Notes: generated by a model not told the origin, from the sequence alone. A stretch of 8,601 nt of DNA from Treponema sp. (GCA_009785545.1 WQWD01000091.1:1-8601); one strand, 5' to 3'. Numbered from the stretch's first letter, positions 1 through 7,315 are shown. Program-made: numbers and translations.

Positions 1-9
1 GGTACAATT

Positions 10-687
10 ATGGTAAAGAAAAGAATAATCCTGCTTTTTTTAATCACACTTAGTGTAACATTCATTTACGCACAGGAATTATTAACTGCGGAAAGATTTC
101 TGGAAAGGGTCTCCGACCATTATACTACTATCAGGGACTTTGAAGCAAGTGTAACGATTCGCTCCGGCAATACCGAAATGGTTGGAAATTTAATTTATTT
201 ATCCCCGTCATTTTTACGAATTGATTTTACCCGGCCGGCGGAACAAGTAATTGTTTTTAACGGCGAAGTTTTAACAGTTTTTGTTCCCGAATTAAGAGCC
301 GTTTTAAGCCAAAACGTAAACCAAAGAAGAGCAGGCAGCGTGGGAGCCGGAAGTGCTCAAGGCCTTTCGATGTTAAGACGCAATTATGTCGCTTCATTTG
401 TTACAGGTCCAAACCCTGAACCACTGGACGGAACAGGAGAAAGAGTTGTCCGAATTCGACTGACAAGGCGTTCCGTTGCGGAAAGTTTCAGAGAGATCAT
501 ATTAAGCATAAATCCTGATACAATGATGATTCGGCGGATGGAAGGGCGTACTGTAGCAGACGGCGAAGTTCGGCTTGACTTTACTAACGTAAGAACGAAT
601 GTAGGAATTCCCGAACAGCGATTTGTTTACGACCATCCCGGTCTGGCAAATGTCTATCACAATTTCTTATTCAGAGATATAGATTAA
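10..687 (+). CDS. LolA-like periplasmic outer-membrane lipoprotein carrier protein
   Basis: The 225-residue product starts with a clear Sec signal peptide: MVKKR, then a hydrophobic core at about residues 6-19, and a likely signal peptidase I site after A21 (IYA|QE). No lipobox cysteine is present, so a soluble periplasmic protein is expected. The mature part follows the LolA pattern: an early helix (residues 25-43, ERFLERVSDHY), a strand pair ending in PSFLRIDFTRP (66-76), then EQVIVFNGEVLTVFVPELRAV (78-98), equivalent to the family's dGkxlwxYdPdl region. In the family the carrier takes lipoproteins released by LolCDE and passes them to the outer membrane. Length is normal for the family. 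The ribosome-binding region lies mostly before the window; this ATG is chosen because the signal peptide begins there. It is followed 12 bases later by the RodZ-like gene, probably in one operon. A more general LolA/LolB-fold role cannot be excluded. Confidence 0.85.
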   Translation: MVKKRIILLFLITLSVTFIYAQELLTAERFLERVSDHYTTIRDFEASVTIRSGNTEMVGNLIYLSPSFLRIDFTRPAEQVIVFNGEVLTVFVPELRAVLSQNVNQRRAGSVGAGSAQGLSMLRRNYVASFVTGPNPEPLDGTGERVVRIRLTRRSVAESFREIILSINPDTMMIRRMEGRTVADGEVRLDFTNVRTNVGIPEQRFVYDHPGLANVYHNFLFRDID

Positions 688-690
688 TAC

Positions 691-695
691 GGAGG
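691..695 (+). promoter_or_regulatory. Shine-Dalgarno site GGAGG for the RodZ-like gene
   Basis: GGAGG lies four bases before the GTG at 700-702 and decides that start. An ATG at 698-700 overlaps it but is in a different frame from the long reading frame. It is the only textbook Shine-Dalgarno sequence I see at a gene start in this window. Confidence 0.8.
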
Positions 696-699
696 AAAT

Positions 700-1800
700 G
701 TGGAATCTCTGGGTGAAAAACTTAAAAATGCACGCAACGAAAAAAGGCTTAACCTTGAGCAGATAAGCCGAGAGACAAATATATCCGTTCAGTTTCTTGA
801 AGCGCTTGAAAGCGAAAACTTTGACATCTTTCCGGGCGAAGCCTACATAATCGGCTTTCTAAAAAATTACAGCGCTTTTTTAGAGCTCGATACGCAAAAA
901 GTAATTTCACTTTACAGGGCGCTTCGTATTCAGGAACAGCCTGTTCCAGTAGAACACCTCATCAGAAAGCCGCCAAGGCTGCCCGCTTTTTTACTGCCTG
1001 CTCTGGTAATAATTGTTATTCTCGGCGCAGGCGGATGGGGTATTTACAGCCTGATCATCCACAGACAAAACAATCCAACACTGGCTCCAGCCACTATACG
1101 GACTTCGGTAGAACACATCATGGAAGGCAGCTCTATCGAGCGGCGGCTGCACATAAACGATTCGGTTTTAATTCCAATAGATTCTGTGATGCACAGAGTA
1201 GAACTTTTTAATCTAACCGAAATCGTAACAATCCGCACCGAAAACGGCGGGTTAGAAATTCTTGATTTAAGCCAGGAAGTTACCATCGACTTAAACAATG
1301 ACGGTATTCCTGATTTGCGCATAACAGTAATGGAGTTTGAAAGAAACAACCCGGATTGGGGAGCAAGGCTTCAGTTTTACCTGATCGGGACAACGTTTAT
1401 GGCAGGAACAGAATTTGAACCAGATATTCCGCTCGCAACAACTGCGGCAACTGCTTCGATTACTACAATTATTCCGCCGTCACCAAATCCGCATCCGTTT
1501 ACATTGCAAATTAATTTTCAGGGATTCACCATGTTCCGCTGGGAAATTCTTCACGAACTTGACCGCAGGGGAACAAATCAACGTTTTTTCCAACACAATG
1601 AAACACTGGAAATCCAAGCTCAGAACGGTATTCGCATTTGGTCATCTAACGCTACAGCCGCAAGGTTTCAGTTATTCGGAGGCGGGCGTACATTCCCGGT
1701 AGAAATCGGAGCAACTGGAGAAGTTGTTGTTACCGAAGTCCGCTGGATCAGAGACGAAGACGGCCGCTTTAGAGTTGTAGTAATACAGTTAGAAAGCTAA
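700..1800 (+). CDS. RodZ-like bitopic membrane protein: N-terminal helix-turn-helix, one membrane segment, C-terminal DUF4115-like domain
   Basis: Starts at GTG with GGAGG just upstream. Residues 4-73 form the RodZ/HTH_25-type helix-turn-helix (LGEKLKNARNEKRLNLEQIS, then FPGEAYIIGFLKNYSAFLEL, the typical signature). A short basic proline stretch (89-95) precedes one membrane helix at about 96-120, placing the helix-turn-helix in the cytoplasm. Residues 130-240 form a periplasmic segment not usual for RodZ, with a calcium-loop-like DLNNDGIPD at 197-205. A Pro/Thr-rich linker (247-266) leads to a C-terminal beta domain (267-345) matching the DUF4115 pattern (NGIRIWSSNATAARFQLFGGG). In RodZ the helix-turn-helix binds MreB and links the cytoskeleton to peptidoglycan synthesis. 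That role is inferred from architecture; a spirochaete-specific function or a membrane-bound regulator is possible. The gene lies between the lolA-like gene and rimO, probably in the same transcript. Confidence 0.78.
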   Translation: MESLGEKLKNARNEKRLNLEQISRETNISVQFLEALESENFDIFPGEAYIIGFLKNYSAFLELDTQKVISLYRALRIQEQPVPVEHLIRKPPRLPAFLLPALVIIVILGAGGWGIYSLIIHRQNNPTLAPATIRTSVEHIMEGSSIERRLHINDSVLIPIDSVMHRVELFNLTEIVTIRTENGGLEILDLSQEVTIDLNNDGIPDLRITVMEFERNNPDWGARLQFYLIGTTFMAGTEFEPDIPLATTAATASITTIIPPSPNPHPFTLQINFQGFTMFRWEILHELDRRGTNQRFFQHNETLEIQAQNGIRIWSSNATAARFQLFGGGRTFPVEIGATGEVVVTEVRWIRDEDGRFRVVVIQLES

Positions 1801-1826
1801 AGGGCTATAATCAACATTATTATAAA

Positions 1827-3158
1827 ATGCATTATTTTATTGATCCGTTTGGCTGTGTAAAAAATCAAGTTGACGCCGAAACAATGATGGCGTACCTCAA
1901 CAATGCCGGGTGGAAAAATGTTTCCGATGCCGAAACCGCTGACCTAATCATCATCAATTCCTGCGGGTTTATCGAGAGCGCAAAACAAGAATCAATTAAT
2001 GCTGTATTGGAATGGCGTAAACTTTATCCCGCAAAAAAAATATTGCTTGCAGGATGTTTATCCCAGCGTTACGCAAATGAGCTCCCTGATATTTTGACAG
2101 AAGCTGATACATTTATGGGCGTTGAAAATTTAGGGTTAATCGTGGAAAAAGCGGGGGCGGTTTTAACCGCCGATTCAGGCGGAGTTCCGCATATTACAAA
2201 TTCTTTACCTATCGGCGAAAGGCCGCTATTGTCTTTGCCCGGATCGGCTTATGTAAAAATAAGCGAAGGATGTAACAACAATTGTTCATATTGCGCCATC
2301 CCGTTGATTCGAGGCGGACTTGTTTGCAGAGAGATTTCCGACATTGCAGACGAATGCCGTGCCTTGCTTGGGCGTGGTGTTTTGGAACTTAACATCATCG
2401 GGCAGGATATTGGAGGGTTTGAAAAACTGCCGGAATTGCTGAATCGTATCTCAGAAATCGAAGGAGATTTTTGGGTGCGGCTGTTGTATATTCACCCCAA
2501 TCATTTTCCTTTGGAAATTCTTAATTTATTGGAAAAGGACAAACGGTTTTTGCCTTATTTTGATATACCGTTCCAGCACGCATCGGCAAAAATACTTTCC
2601 GCTATGAATCGAAATTCCAAAGACGTACCGCAAGGCAAAACTCAGGCGGAAAAATATCTGGAATTGATCAAAACAATACGCACTCGTTTGCCTGACGCTG
2701 TCATTCGTTCTACGTTTTTGCTTGGGTTTCCCGGTGAAGACGAAGAAGATTTTAACGAGCTTTTGGAGTTTCAACAAAAAGCAGAATTGGATTGGCTTGG
2801 GTGTTTTGTTTATTCACGAGAAGAAGGAACTGCCTCATATTCGATGAAAAAACGAGTTGCGGCAAAAACAGCGGAAGCTCGCAAACAAACAATCGAAGAA
2901 CGGCAAATTTCGATTACCGAAAAAAACCTAAAGCGTTTTATCGGACAAACATTAAATGTACTAATCGAAGAAAAAATTGACGCCCCCGAAAACGGCGAAG
3001 ACATTTGGCTTGGAAGACTCTACTGCCAAGCTCCTGACATTGACGGAGCGGCAGTTGTTGTAGGTGCGAATGACGGCGGCTTACAGCTTGGCAGCTTTGC
3101 AAAGTGTAAAGTTATCGCCCGCAGAGGTTTTGATCTGGAAGTTCATCATTACAGATAA
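1827..3158 (+). CDS. rimO: Ribosomal protein S12 methylthiotransferase RimO
   Basis: A 443-residue methylthiotransferase. The N-terminal domain has the three cysteines for the auxiliary iron-sulfur cluster (C10 in FGC, C46 in NSCGF, C77 in AGCLSQRY). The radical-SAM core has CNNNCSYC with C149, C153 and C156. A C-terminal TRAM domain covers roughly 376-443. RimO rather than MiaB is favoured by RLLYIHP (218-224) and by GRLYCQAPDIDG, the APxIDG signature of RimO TRAM domains. RimO adds a beta-methylthio group to a conserved aspartate of S12 (Asp88 in E. coli numbering). Departures from the usual family sequence are RGGLVCRE, where RGxxRSR is expected, and GQDIGGF, where a QDTxxYG-type sequence is expected. 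The start fits the family N-terminus, but no good ribosome site lies near it; the closest G-rich run is about 22 bases upstream. The gene follows the RodZ-like gene by 26 bases and converges on mnmE. Confidence 0.93.
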   Translation: MHYFIDPFGCVKNQVDAETMMAYLNNAGWKNVSDAETADLIIINSCGFIESAKQESINAVLEWRKLYPAKKILLAGCLSQRYANELPDILTEADTFMGVENLGLIVEKAGAVLTADSGGVPHITNSLPIGERPLLSLPGSAYVKISEGCNNNCSYCAIPLIRGGLVCREISDIADECRALLGRGVLELNIIGQDIGGFEKLPELLNRISEIEGDFWVRLLYIHPNHFPLEILNLLEKDKRFLPYFDIPFQHASAKILSAMNRNSKDVPQGKTQAEKYLELIKTIRTRLPDAVIRSTFLLGFPGEDEEDFNELLEFQQKAELDWLGCFVYSREEGTASYSMKKRVAAKTAEARKQTIEERQISITEKNLKRFIGQTLNVLIEEKIDAPENGEDIWLGRLYCQAPDIDGAAVVVGANDGGLQLGSFAKCKVIARRGFDLEVHHYR

Positions 3159-3159
3159 A

Positions 3160-4626
3160 TCATTTCCCGACACAAAATCTGCTGAACATTTTTTCCAAAA
3201 CATCCGCTGTGGAAACTTCCCCTGTTATTTCCCCCAGCGAATTAACCGTTTCTCTTAACAGCGGCGCAATCAAATCAAGCGGTTCTTCTTTTTTTGCCAG
3301 TATAAGAGCTTCTTCAAGAGCGGAGCAAGCACAGTCCACAAGAGTTTTCTGTCTGGCAGTGCCTAACCCGGCAGTATCAACAATGCCAGACAAATCAGCG
3401 CCAACTTGATTTCTAATCGCCGAAACAATCGCTGAGTTTAGCTCCGCAATTCCGCCCCCTGTCTTTGCACTGACACTTAATAGAGAAACTCCCGCAGGCG
3501 AAAACGGCTGAGGCGGCGGCGCTACATCCGCTTTGTTCCAAACAAATAGGCAATAGCGGCCGCTTTTTCGCAGTGGCTCGTCTTGGGAAGCAATAAATTC
3601 GAGGTCTTCGTTTGTTAAACCACATTCGCCGTCAATCAAATATAAAACAATTTCTGCTTCCTGCAAAAGCTTAAGACTGCGTTCTACGCCGATTGTTTCG
3701 ACAATATCGGAAGTTTCACGTAACCCGGCAGTATCGATAAGCCGAATAGGAAAACCTTCGAGCGAAACCCAAGCTTCTATCCAGTCACGAGTTGTCCCTG
3801 CTGCCTCTGTAACAATGGAACGATCTTCTTTAAGGAGCGAATTGAACAAGCTGGACTTGCCTGCATTCGGGCGGCCTGCGATAACAACACTCACTCCATC
3901 CTGATAAATACGTTCAAGCTGCCATGATGCAGACAAGGCTTTTAAATGTGACAACGCGGCAATCGCAACATCCCGCTTGGGAAGCTTTCCTTCGGCTTCC
4001 TCAATATCAGCGCTGATTTCATCTTCCGAGTAATCCAAATAGATTTCAGCGGCGGCAAGAACCTCTACAAGCAAAAGTTTTATTTTGTTAATATCAGAAT
4101 GCAGAGAGCCTGACAAGCGTGAAACCGCATGACTGCGGCCTGTTTCCGTTTTAGCGGAAACAAGTTCCATTACAGCTTCACTCTGCGTAAGGTCGAGCTT
4201 TCCATTCATGAAGCCTCGAAAAGTAAATTCGCCCGGCAGCGCCTCACGAAAACCGACATTTTTCAAAACGTTCAATACCGAGCTTCCTGTAACAAACCCG
4301 CCATGACAGGAAATATCGAGGCTGTCTTCGCCTGTGTAACTTTTCGGCGCACGAAACACGGAGACAAGAACCTCGTCAATTTTTTCAGAGCCGCAGACAG
4401 AATTGTTTTTGGAATTAACAATCCAGCCATACACGACAGTATTCCCTGCCGCTGTGAGGAGCGGAGAAAGCGAACTCTTTTTACCGCCAGACATAAAAAC
4501 CGAAGACACTAATTCGATTGAACCTTTGCCCGAACAGCGGATCATTGTGAGGGCGCTTTTACCCGGAACCGTGGCAAAAGCCGCAATGGGAGCTTCATCG
4601 CCGTAGCTGATTTTGTTAAACACCAT
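3160..4626 (-). CDS. mnmE: tRNA uridine-5-carboxymethylaminomethyl modification GTPase MnmE
   Basis: A full-length 488-residue MnmE (TrmE/ThdF). With MnmG it modifies wobble uridine 34 in tRNAs reading split-box codons, using GTP and a tetrahydrofolate-derived carbon. The N-terminal folate-binding domain includes SYTGEDSLDISCHGG (96-110) and PGEFTFRGFMNGKLDLTQSE (131-150). The GTPase domain sits inside the helical domain: G1 GRPNAGKS at 251-258, G2 TTRD at 278-281, G3 DTAG at 298-301, G4 NKAD at 364-367, and SAK at 386-388. The protein ends in FCVGK, where C485 corresponds to the conserved C-terminal CxGK cysteine. The ATG lies one base after the stop of the upstream lipoprotein gene (TGA-A-ATG), so translational coupling is likely; a weak AGG lies about nine bases upstream. 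The partner gene mnmG is not in the window. The stop codon is one base from the rimO stop on the other strand. Confidence 0.97.
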   Translation of the reverse strand: MVFNKISYGDEAPIAAFATVPGKSALTMIRCSGKGSIELVSSVFMSGGKKSSLSPLLTAAGNTVVYGWIVNSKNNSVCGSEKIDEVLVSVFRAPKSYTGEDSLDISCHGGFVTGSSVLNVLKNVGFREALPGEFTFRGFMNGKLDLTQSEAVMELVSAKTETGRSHAVSRLSGSLHSDINKIKLLLVEVLAAAEIYLDYSEDEISADIEEAEGKLPKRDVAIAALSHLKALSASWQLERIYQDGVSVVIAGRPNAGKSSLFNSLLKEDRSIVTEAAGTTRDWIEAWVSLEGFPIRLIDTAGLRETSDIVETIGVERSLKLLQEAEIVLYLIDGECGLTNEDLEFIASQDEPLRKSGRYCLFVWNKADVAPPPQPFSPAGVSLLSVSAKTGGGIAELNSAIVSAIRNQVGADLSGIVDTAGLGTARQKTLVDCACSALEEALILAKKEEPLDLIAPLLRETVNSLGEITGEVSTADVLEKMFSRFCVGK

Positions 4627-4627
4627 T

Positions 4628-5281
4628 TCAAAAACCTGTAAAAAATGTCTGTCTGAGGCGGTTAACCGAAACTGCCTGAGCGCCAGTTGGAGCGGCTACG
4701 GCATTCGCATGAGCCATCATTCGCCTGATAGTTGACTGCATTATACTTTTATCAATCGTCATTTTAACAAAAAAAGTATACACAGGCGAAGAAGAATGTT
4801 TTATCCAATAAATGGCTTCTTTTTCCGCCGCTTGATATTCCGCACCATAAGCATTTTTAATAAATATCTGAAAGAACTCGCCGTATTCATCATCAGGAAA
4901 CAACGAAGCATCTAGAATCATTCTTTCTTCAACTCTGTTCCCTGCCAAAACGGCAATATCACGAGTGGCGGAAAAATTATCCGCCCATTTGTTTAAAATC
5001 ACAAAGCTTTCGCCTTGATTTACGGCAATAAATACATATTTTTCGCTGTAATCTTCCAGATTTTCGACAGCAGCAACCCCTCCCCAAAGAAAAGCCGAAA
5101 GCCATTCGGGCAGCGATTCTTCCGAAGCACCGCTCTTTGTTTCGATGATATTGCCAATCTCGATTGTTCGGGCAGGCGTAAATACACTAAAATCAGGCTC
5201 GGGAATAAACAAAATAACTTGAGTCGTACAAGAAAAGAAAACAAATAAGATACACGAGACAACAAGCGCTTTTAATTTCAT
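4628..5281 (-). CDS. Small lipoprotein of unknown function
   Basis: I do not recognise a family. The product has a lipoprotein signal: MKLKALVVSCILFVFFSC, with a basic start, a hydrophobic core and probable lipidated C18 in a relaxed FFS-C lipobox of the kind tolerated in spirochaetes. The rest (217 residues from this start) looks like a soluble alpha/beta domain with strands such as KYVFIAVN and SFVILNKW, an acidic loop LFPDDEYGEFF, a strand SSPVYTFFVKMTID, then a helical alanine-rich C-terminus without membrane segments. I chose the ATG at 5281 because it gives a compact signal peptide and avoids overlap. An in-frame ATG at 5308 would add nine residues and overlap the upstream gene by 20 bases. 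Neither start has a strong ribosome site. The gene is tightly packed between the LamG-like lipoprotein gene and mnmE, so it is likely co-transcribed with both. Confidence 0.72.
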   Translation of the reverse strand: MKLKALVVSCILFVFFSCTTQVILFIPEPDFSVFTPARTIEIGNIIETKSGASEESLPEWLSAFLWGGVAAVENLEDYSEKYVFIAVNQGESFVILNKWADNFSATRDIAVLAGNRVEERMILDASLFPDDEYGEFFQIFIKNAYGAEYQAAEKEAIYWIKHSSSPVYTFFVKMTIDKSIMQSTIRRMMAHANAVAAPTGAQAVSVNRLRQTFFTGF

Positions 5282-5288
5282 GCACTTA

Positions 5289-7220
5289 TTATAACGTGTT
5301 TTCTTCATCCTGCAAAGAAGATATTTCTGTCAGATAAAGCGGTTCTTCGTCCGATTGATTTTCGTCCGAGTCGTTTTCAACAGGCAAAGGGTTAAATAAA
5401 GCAAACTCATCCCATAAAGCGGTAAACTCATGTCCGCTCTCCGTTAGCTGTTCGAATTCTTCACCTGTGGCTCGGATAATTCCCAACTGACCGACCGATC
5501 CGCTGTTTTCCTGCGAATAGCCAAGCATAATTTGAAAAGTGTCTGTAACTTCCGCTTCAAGAACAATCGGGATTTCAGCCAATTCGGCGTTTATGAAATC
5601 TCCCATAACATTAAGCCGAGCGGATAACAAACCCTCTGTAATAGAAAAATTTATACTTATGGTAAAAAATGAATCCATGTCCACCCAATTACGTTCGATT
5701 ATTGTTTGTTCAAATATCGTTTGCTCTGACAAAATATGTTCAAAAAGATTTTGCTCAAACGGGGTTTGCTCAAATTCTGACAGCTCCAAATGTTCGGCAT
5801 TATCAGAAAGAGCTTGAAAAATATCGTCATGGGAAAAATCGTTTTCTAAAACAACATTCTGCCATTGCCCTGCAAAATCATGAATCGGAACAGGTAAATC
5901 ACTTGCAGTCATCAATAAAGGAAAAGTTTGAGAAACCGTATATAACGGAGAAGATAATGTTAAAATTAAATGTGGGCCGTCAATATATAAATGCATACGA
6001 ACATTATTTGTGTTATTAAAACTGACAGATAATATTCCGCCGTCATTTAACGGTTTTAACCGAAACAACATTTTATAATTTTGATTTTCATCCTGCGATA
6101 CGGGTATTCTTGGCAGATAAAAATGATTGCCGAAACCTGCGGCTATTCCGTAAGTTCCGCCTGAACCTTTCCATCTGGGCGAATCTCTCCCATGTTGGCT
6201 TAAAGCTCTTTCTGCGGAAGCGGGCATTTTGGAATCATTAAGATTTCCCTCGAAAATATACCAGTGCATAAGGTCGGGGGGAGGTTCGGAAACAAGATGA
6301 ATATCCATTGGATTGGATGTAACCAATAAAGAAATCTCTCTTTGAAACCCTGACAAATTACGATAATCCTCTGCCGGAGAAATAAGCGCACGTATAGAAA
6401 AAAAGCCTGTGTCTTCCGGCACTCTCCAAAACAATTGCCCTGCTCCTTCGGAAATTTTTCCCTCGCTGATTCTTCGCCTGCCGATGAACCATTCGATGTA
6501 TGGATCAAGGCCGGAATAATAAGTTAAATCAGCTTCAAGCATGAGGAGAGTTCCTCTTGGAATTAATTGAGTAGTTTCAGCAACTCCGGGCAGGTGTACA
6601 TTGATCCCTTCGAAAGAGAAATCAATATTGCCTAAATGAAAAAATGTGTTTTCGATTCTTTGCAGAACATCATTTCCGCCCATAACATGAAAAACAATAA
6701 CGTATCTGCCTATCGGCAAATTATCCGGCAGCGTAAAAGAAGGCAAATTATCCGGGCATCTTACAACAAAAACTGACCTTTGATCAGAAGAATGTAACAA
6801 TCGGTAGTTCAACCGGGAATTTGAATTCTCCGCAGTTTCTCTTAAAACTTCATCTGTTAACGCTTCAGTTTCGCCGTCGATTTCCTGCTCTTCATATTCA
6901 ATGAAGTCATCGTCCGCAAAAACATCGGGATCGAGCTCAAATATAATCCTCCAATCGAGAATGATTCCCATCGAGTCTCTAAGGAAAATTTCAAGCCCCG
7001 TAACATCAGGATCATCAGAAACAGAATTTTCAAAAAACGGACGTATGCGGTCATTCGACCTCACAAAAGAAGATTCGTCTAACGAAACATTGTTTATTTG
7101 AATATCAATTTTATAATTACCTATTGATGGGAAAAAAGAGTCAATAGGAGCGCAACTTCCCAACAAGAGACCAAAAATAGCAAGAAAAATATATAATTTA
7201 ACTACATTACTAATATACAT
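5289..7220 (-). CDS. Large lipoprotein with Ig-like beta domains and a C-terminal LamG-like (concanavalin-type) domain
   Basis: A 643-residue predicted lipoprotein: MYISNVV, hydrophobic core 8-20, lipobox LLGSC with lipidated C23. Two beta-sandwich segments follow. The first (about 36-197) ends in IGRYVIVFHVMGGNDVLQRI and contains an acidic insert at 99-131. The second (about 198-301) has the Ig-like pattern IEWFIGRRRISEGKISEGAG, then FWRVPEDTGFFSIRAL. Residues 317-610 resemble a LamG/jelly-roll domain: HWYIFEGNLNDS, KMLFRLKPLNDGGILSVS, GQWQNVVLEND, and the closing LWDEFALFNP (compare the family's iDEvriy). A six-unit pentapeptide-like repeat (483-512) interrupts this domain, and the C-terminus is acidic. 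No catalytic motif is seen, so a surface or periplasmic binding protein is the most likely role; glycan binding is only an inference from the fold. It is first in the minus-strand block, with a possible promoter immediately upstream and no clear ribosome site. Confidence 0.8.
   Translation of the reverse strand: MYISNVVKLYIFLAIFGLLLGSCAPIDSFFPSIGNYKIDIQINNVSLDESSFVRSNDRIRPFFENSVSDDPDVTGLEIFLRDSMGIILDWRIIFELDPDVFADDDFIEYEEQEIDGETEALTDEVLRETAENSNSRLNYRLLHSSDQRSVFVVRCPDNLPSFTLPDNLPIGRYVIVFHVMGGNDVLQRIENTFFHLGNIDFSFEGINVHLPGVAETTQLIPRGTLLMLEADLTYYSGLDPYIEWFIGRRRISEGKISEGAGQLFWRVPEDTGFFSIRALISPAEDYRNLSGFQREISLLVTSNPMDIHLVSEPPPDLMHWYIFEGNLNDSKMPASAERALSQHGRDSPRWKGSGGTYGIAAGFGNHFYLPRIPVSQDENQNYKMLFRLKPLNDGGILSVSFNNTNNVRMHLYIDGPHLILTLSSPLYTVSQTFPLLMTASDLPVPIHDFAGQWQNVVLENDFSHDDIFQALSDNAEHLELSEFEQTPFEQNLFEHILSEQTIFEQTIIERNWVDMDSFFTISINFSITEGLLSARLNVMGDFINAELAEIPIVLEAEVTDTFQIMLGYSQENSGSVGQLGIIRATGEEFEQLTESGHEFTALWDEFALFNPLPVENDSDENQSDEEPLYLTEISSLQDEENTL
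5685..5774 (-). repeat. 15-base in-frame tandem repeat encoding six five-residue units
   Basis: Six consecutive 15-base units inside the LamG-like lipoprotein gene encode FEQTP, FEQNL, FEHIL, SEQTI, FEQTI and IERNW (residues 483-512). On the plus strand the units share a core such as TTTGCTCAAA or TTTGTTCAAA. The outer copies are the most degraded. Because the unit length is a multiple of three, gain or loss of copies would keep the reading frame. Confidence 0.8.
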
Positions 7221-7228
7221 TCACTATT

Positions 7229-7257
7229 AATATATCATATTATCACAAAAAAAACAA
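7229..7257 (-). promoter_or_regulatory. Possible sigma-70-type promoter for the LamG-like lipoprotein block
   Basis: On the minus strand, TTGTTT (7257-7252) and TATATT (7234-7229) are separated by 17 bases. Transcription would start about two bases before the ATG at 7220, giving an almost leaderless mRNA, consistent with the lack of a Shine-Dalgarno site. The surroundings are very AT-rich, so a chance match is quite possible. An alternative GATAAT lies at 7244-7239 but lacks a good -35 partner. Confidence 0.35.
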
Positions 7258-7265
7258 CTTTAATT

Positions 7266-7302
7266 GAGGCTGTCCCAAAACTTCAGTTTTTGGGACAGCT
7301 TC
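7266..7302. repeat. Left hairpin of the palindromic element
   Basis: GCTGTCCCAAAA (7269-7280) pairs perfectly with TTTTGGGACAGC (7288-7299) over 12 base pairs around a seven-base loop. A G-T wobble and two further pairs extend the stem to 7266/7302. No T-run follows, so it does not look like an ordinary terminator. Confidence 0.75.
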
Positions 7303-7315
7303 CTTAGATTTAAAT

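Noticed and set aside
3..8. TACAAT as a -10 box for the LolA-like gene
   Set aside because: It ends two bases before the ATG and the -35 region is outside the window, so it cannot be judged.
698..700. ATG as an alternative start for the RodZ-like protein
   Set aside because: It is in a different frame from the helix-turn-helix coding sequence; the GTG at 700 is in frame and correctly placed after GGAGG.
1806..1811. Perfect TATAAT before rimO
   Set aside because: No acceptable -35 hexamer occurs 16-18 bases upstream, and the gap to the RodZ-like gene is short, so co-transcription is simpler.
4129..4512. Plus-strand open frame of 127 codons opposite mnmE
   Set aside because: It overlaps conserved MnmE motifs on the other strand, has no ribosome site and gives an unfamiliar product; a shadow of mnmE.
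5288..5293. Perfect TATAAT on the minus strand just before the small lipoprotein ATG
   Set aside because: It is formed by the end of the upstream gene, including its stop codon, and lies only six bases before the ATG. No leader would remain and no -35 was identified.
5669..6019. Plus-strand open frame with repeated FAQ-like residues
   Set aside because: It is the antisense reading of the 15-base repeat and its flanks in the LamG-like lipoprotein gene. The repeat is explained by that gene.
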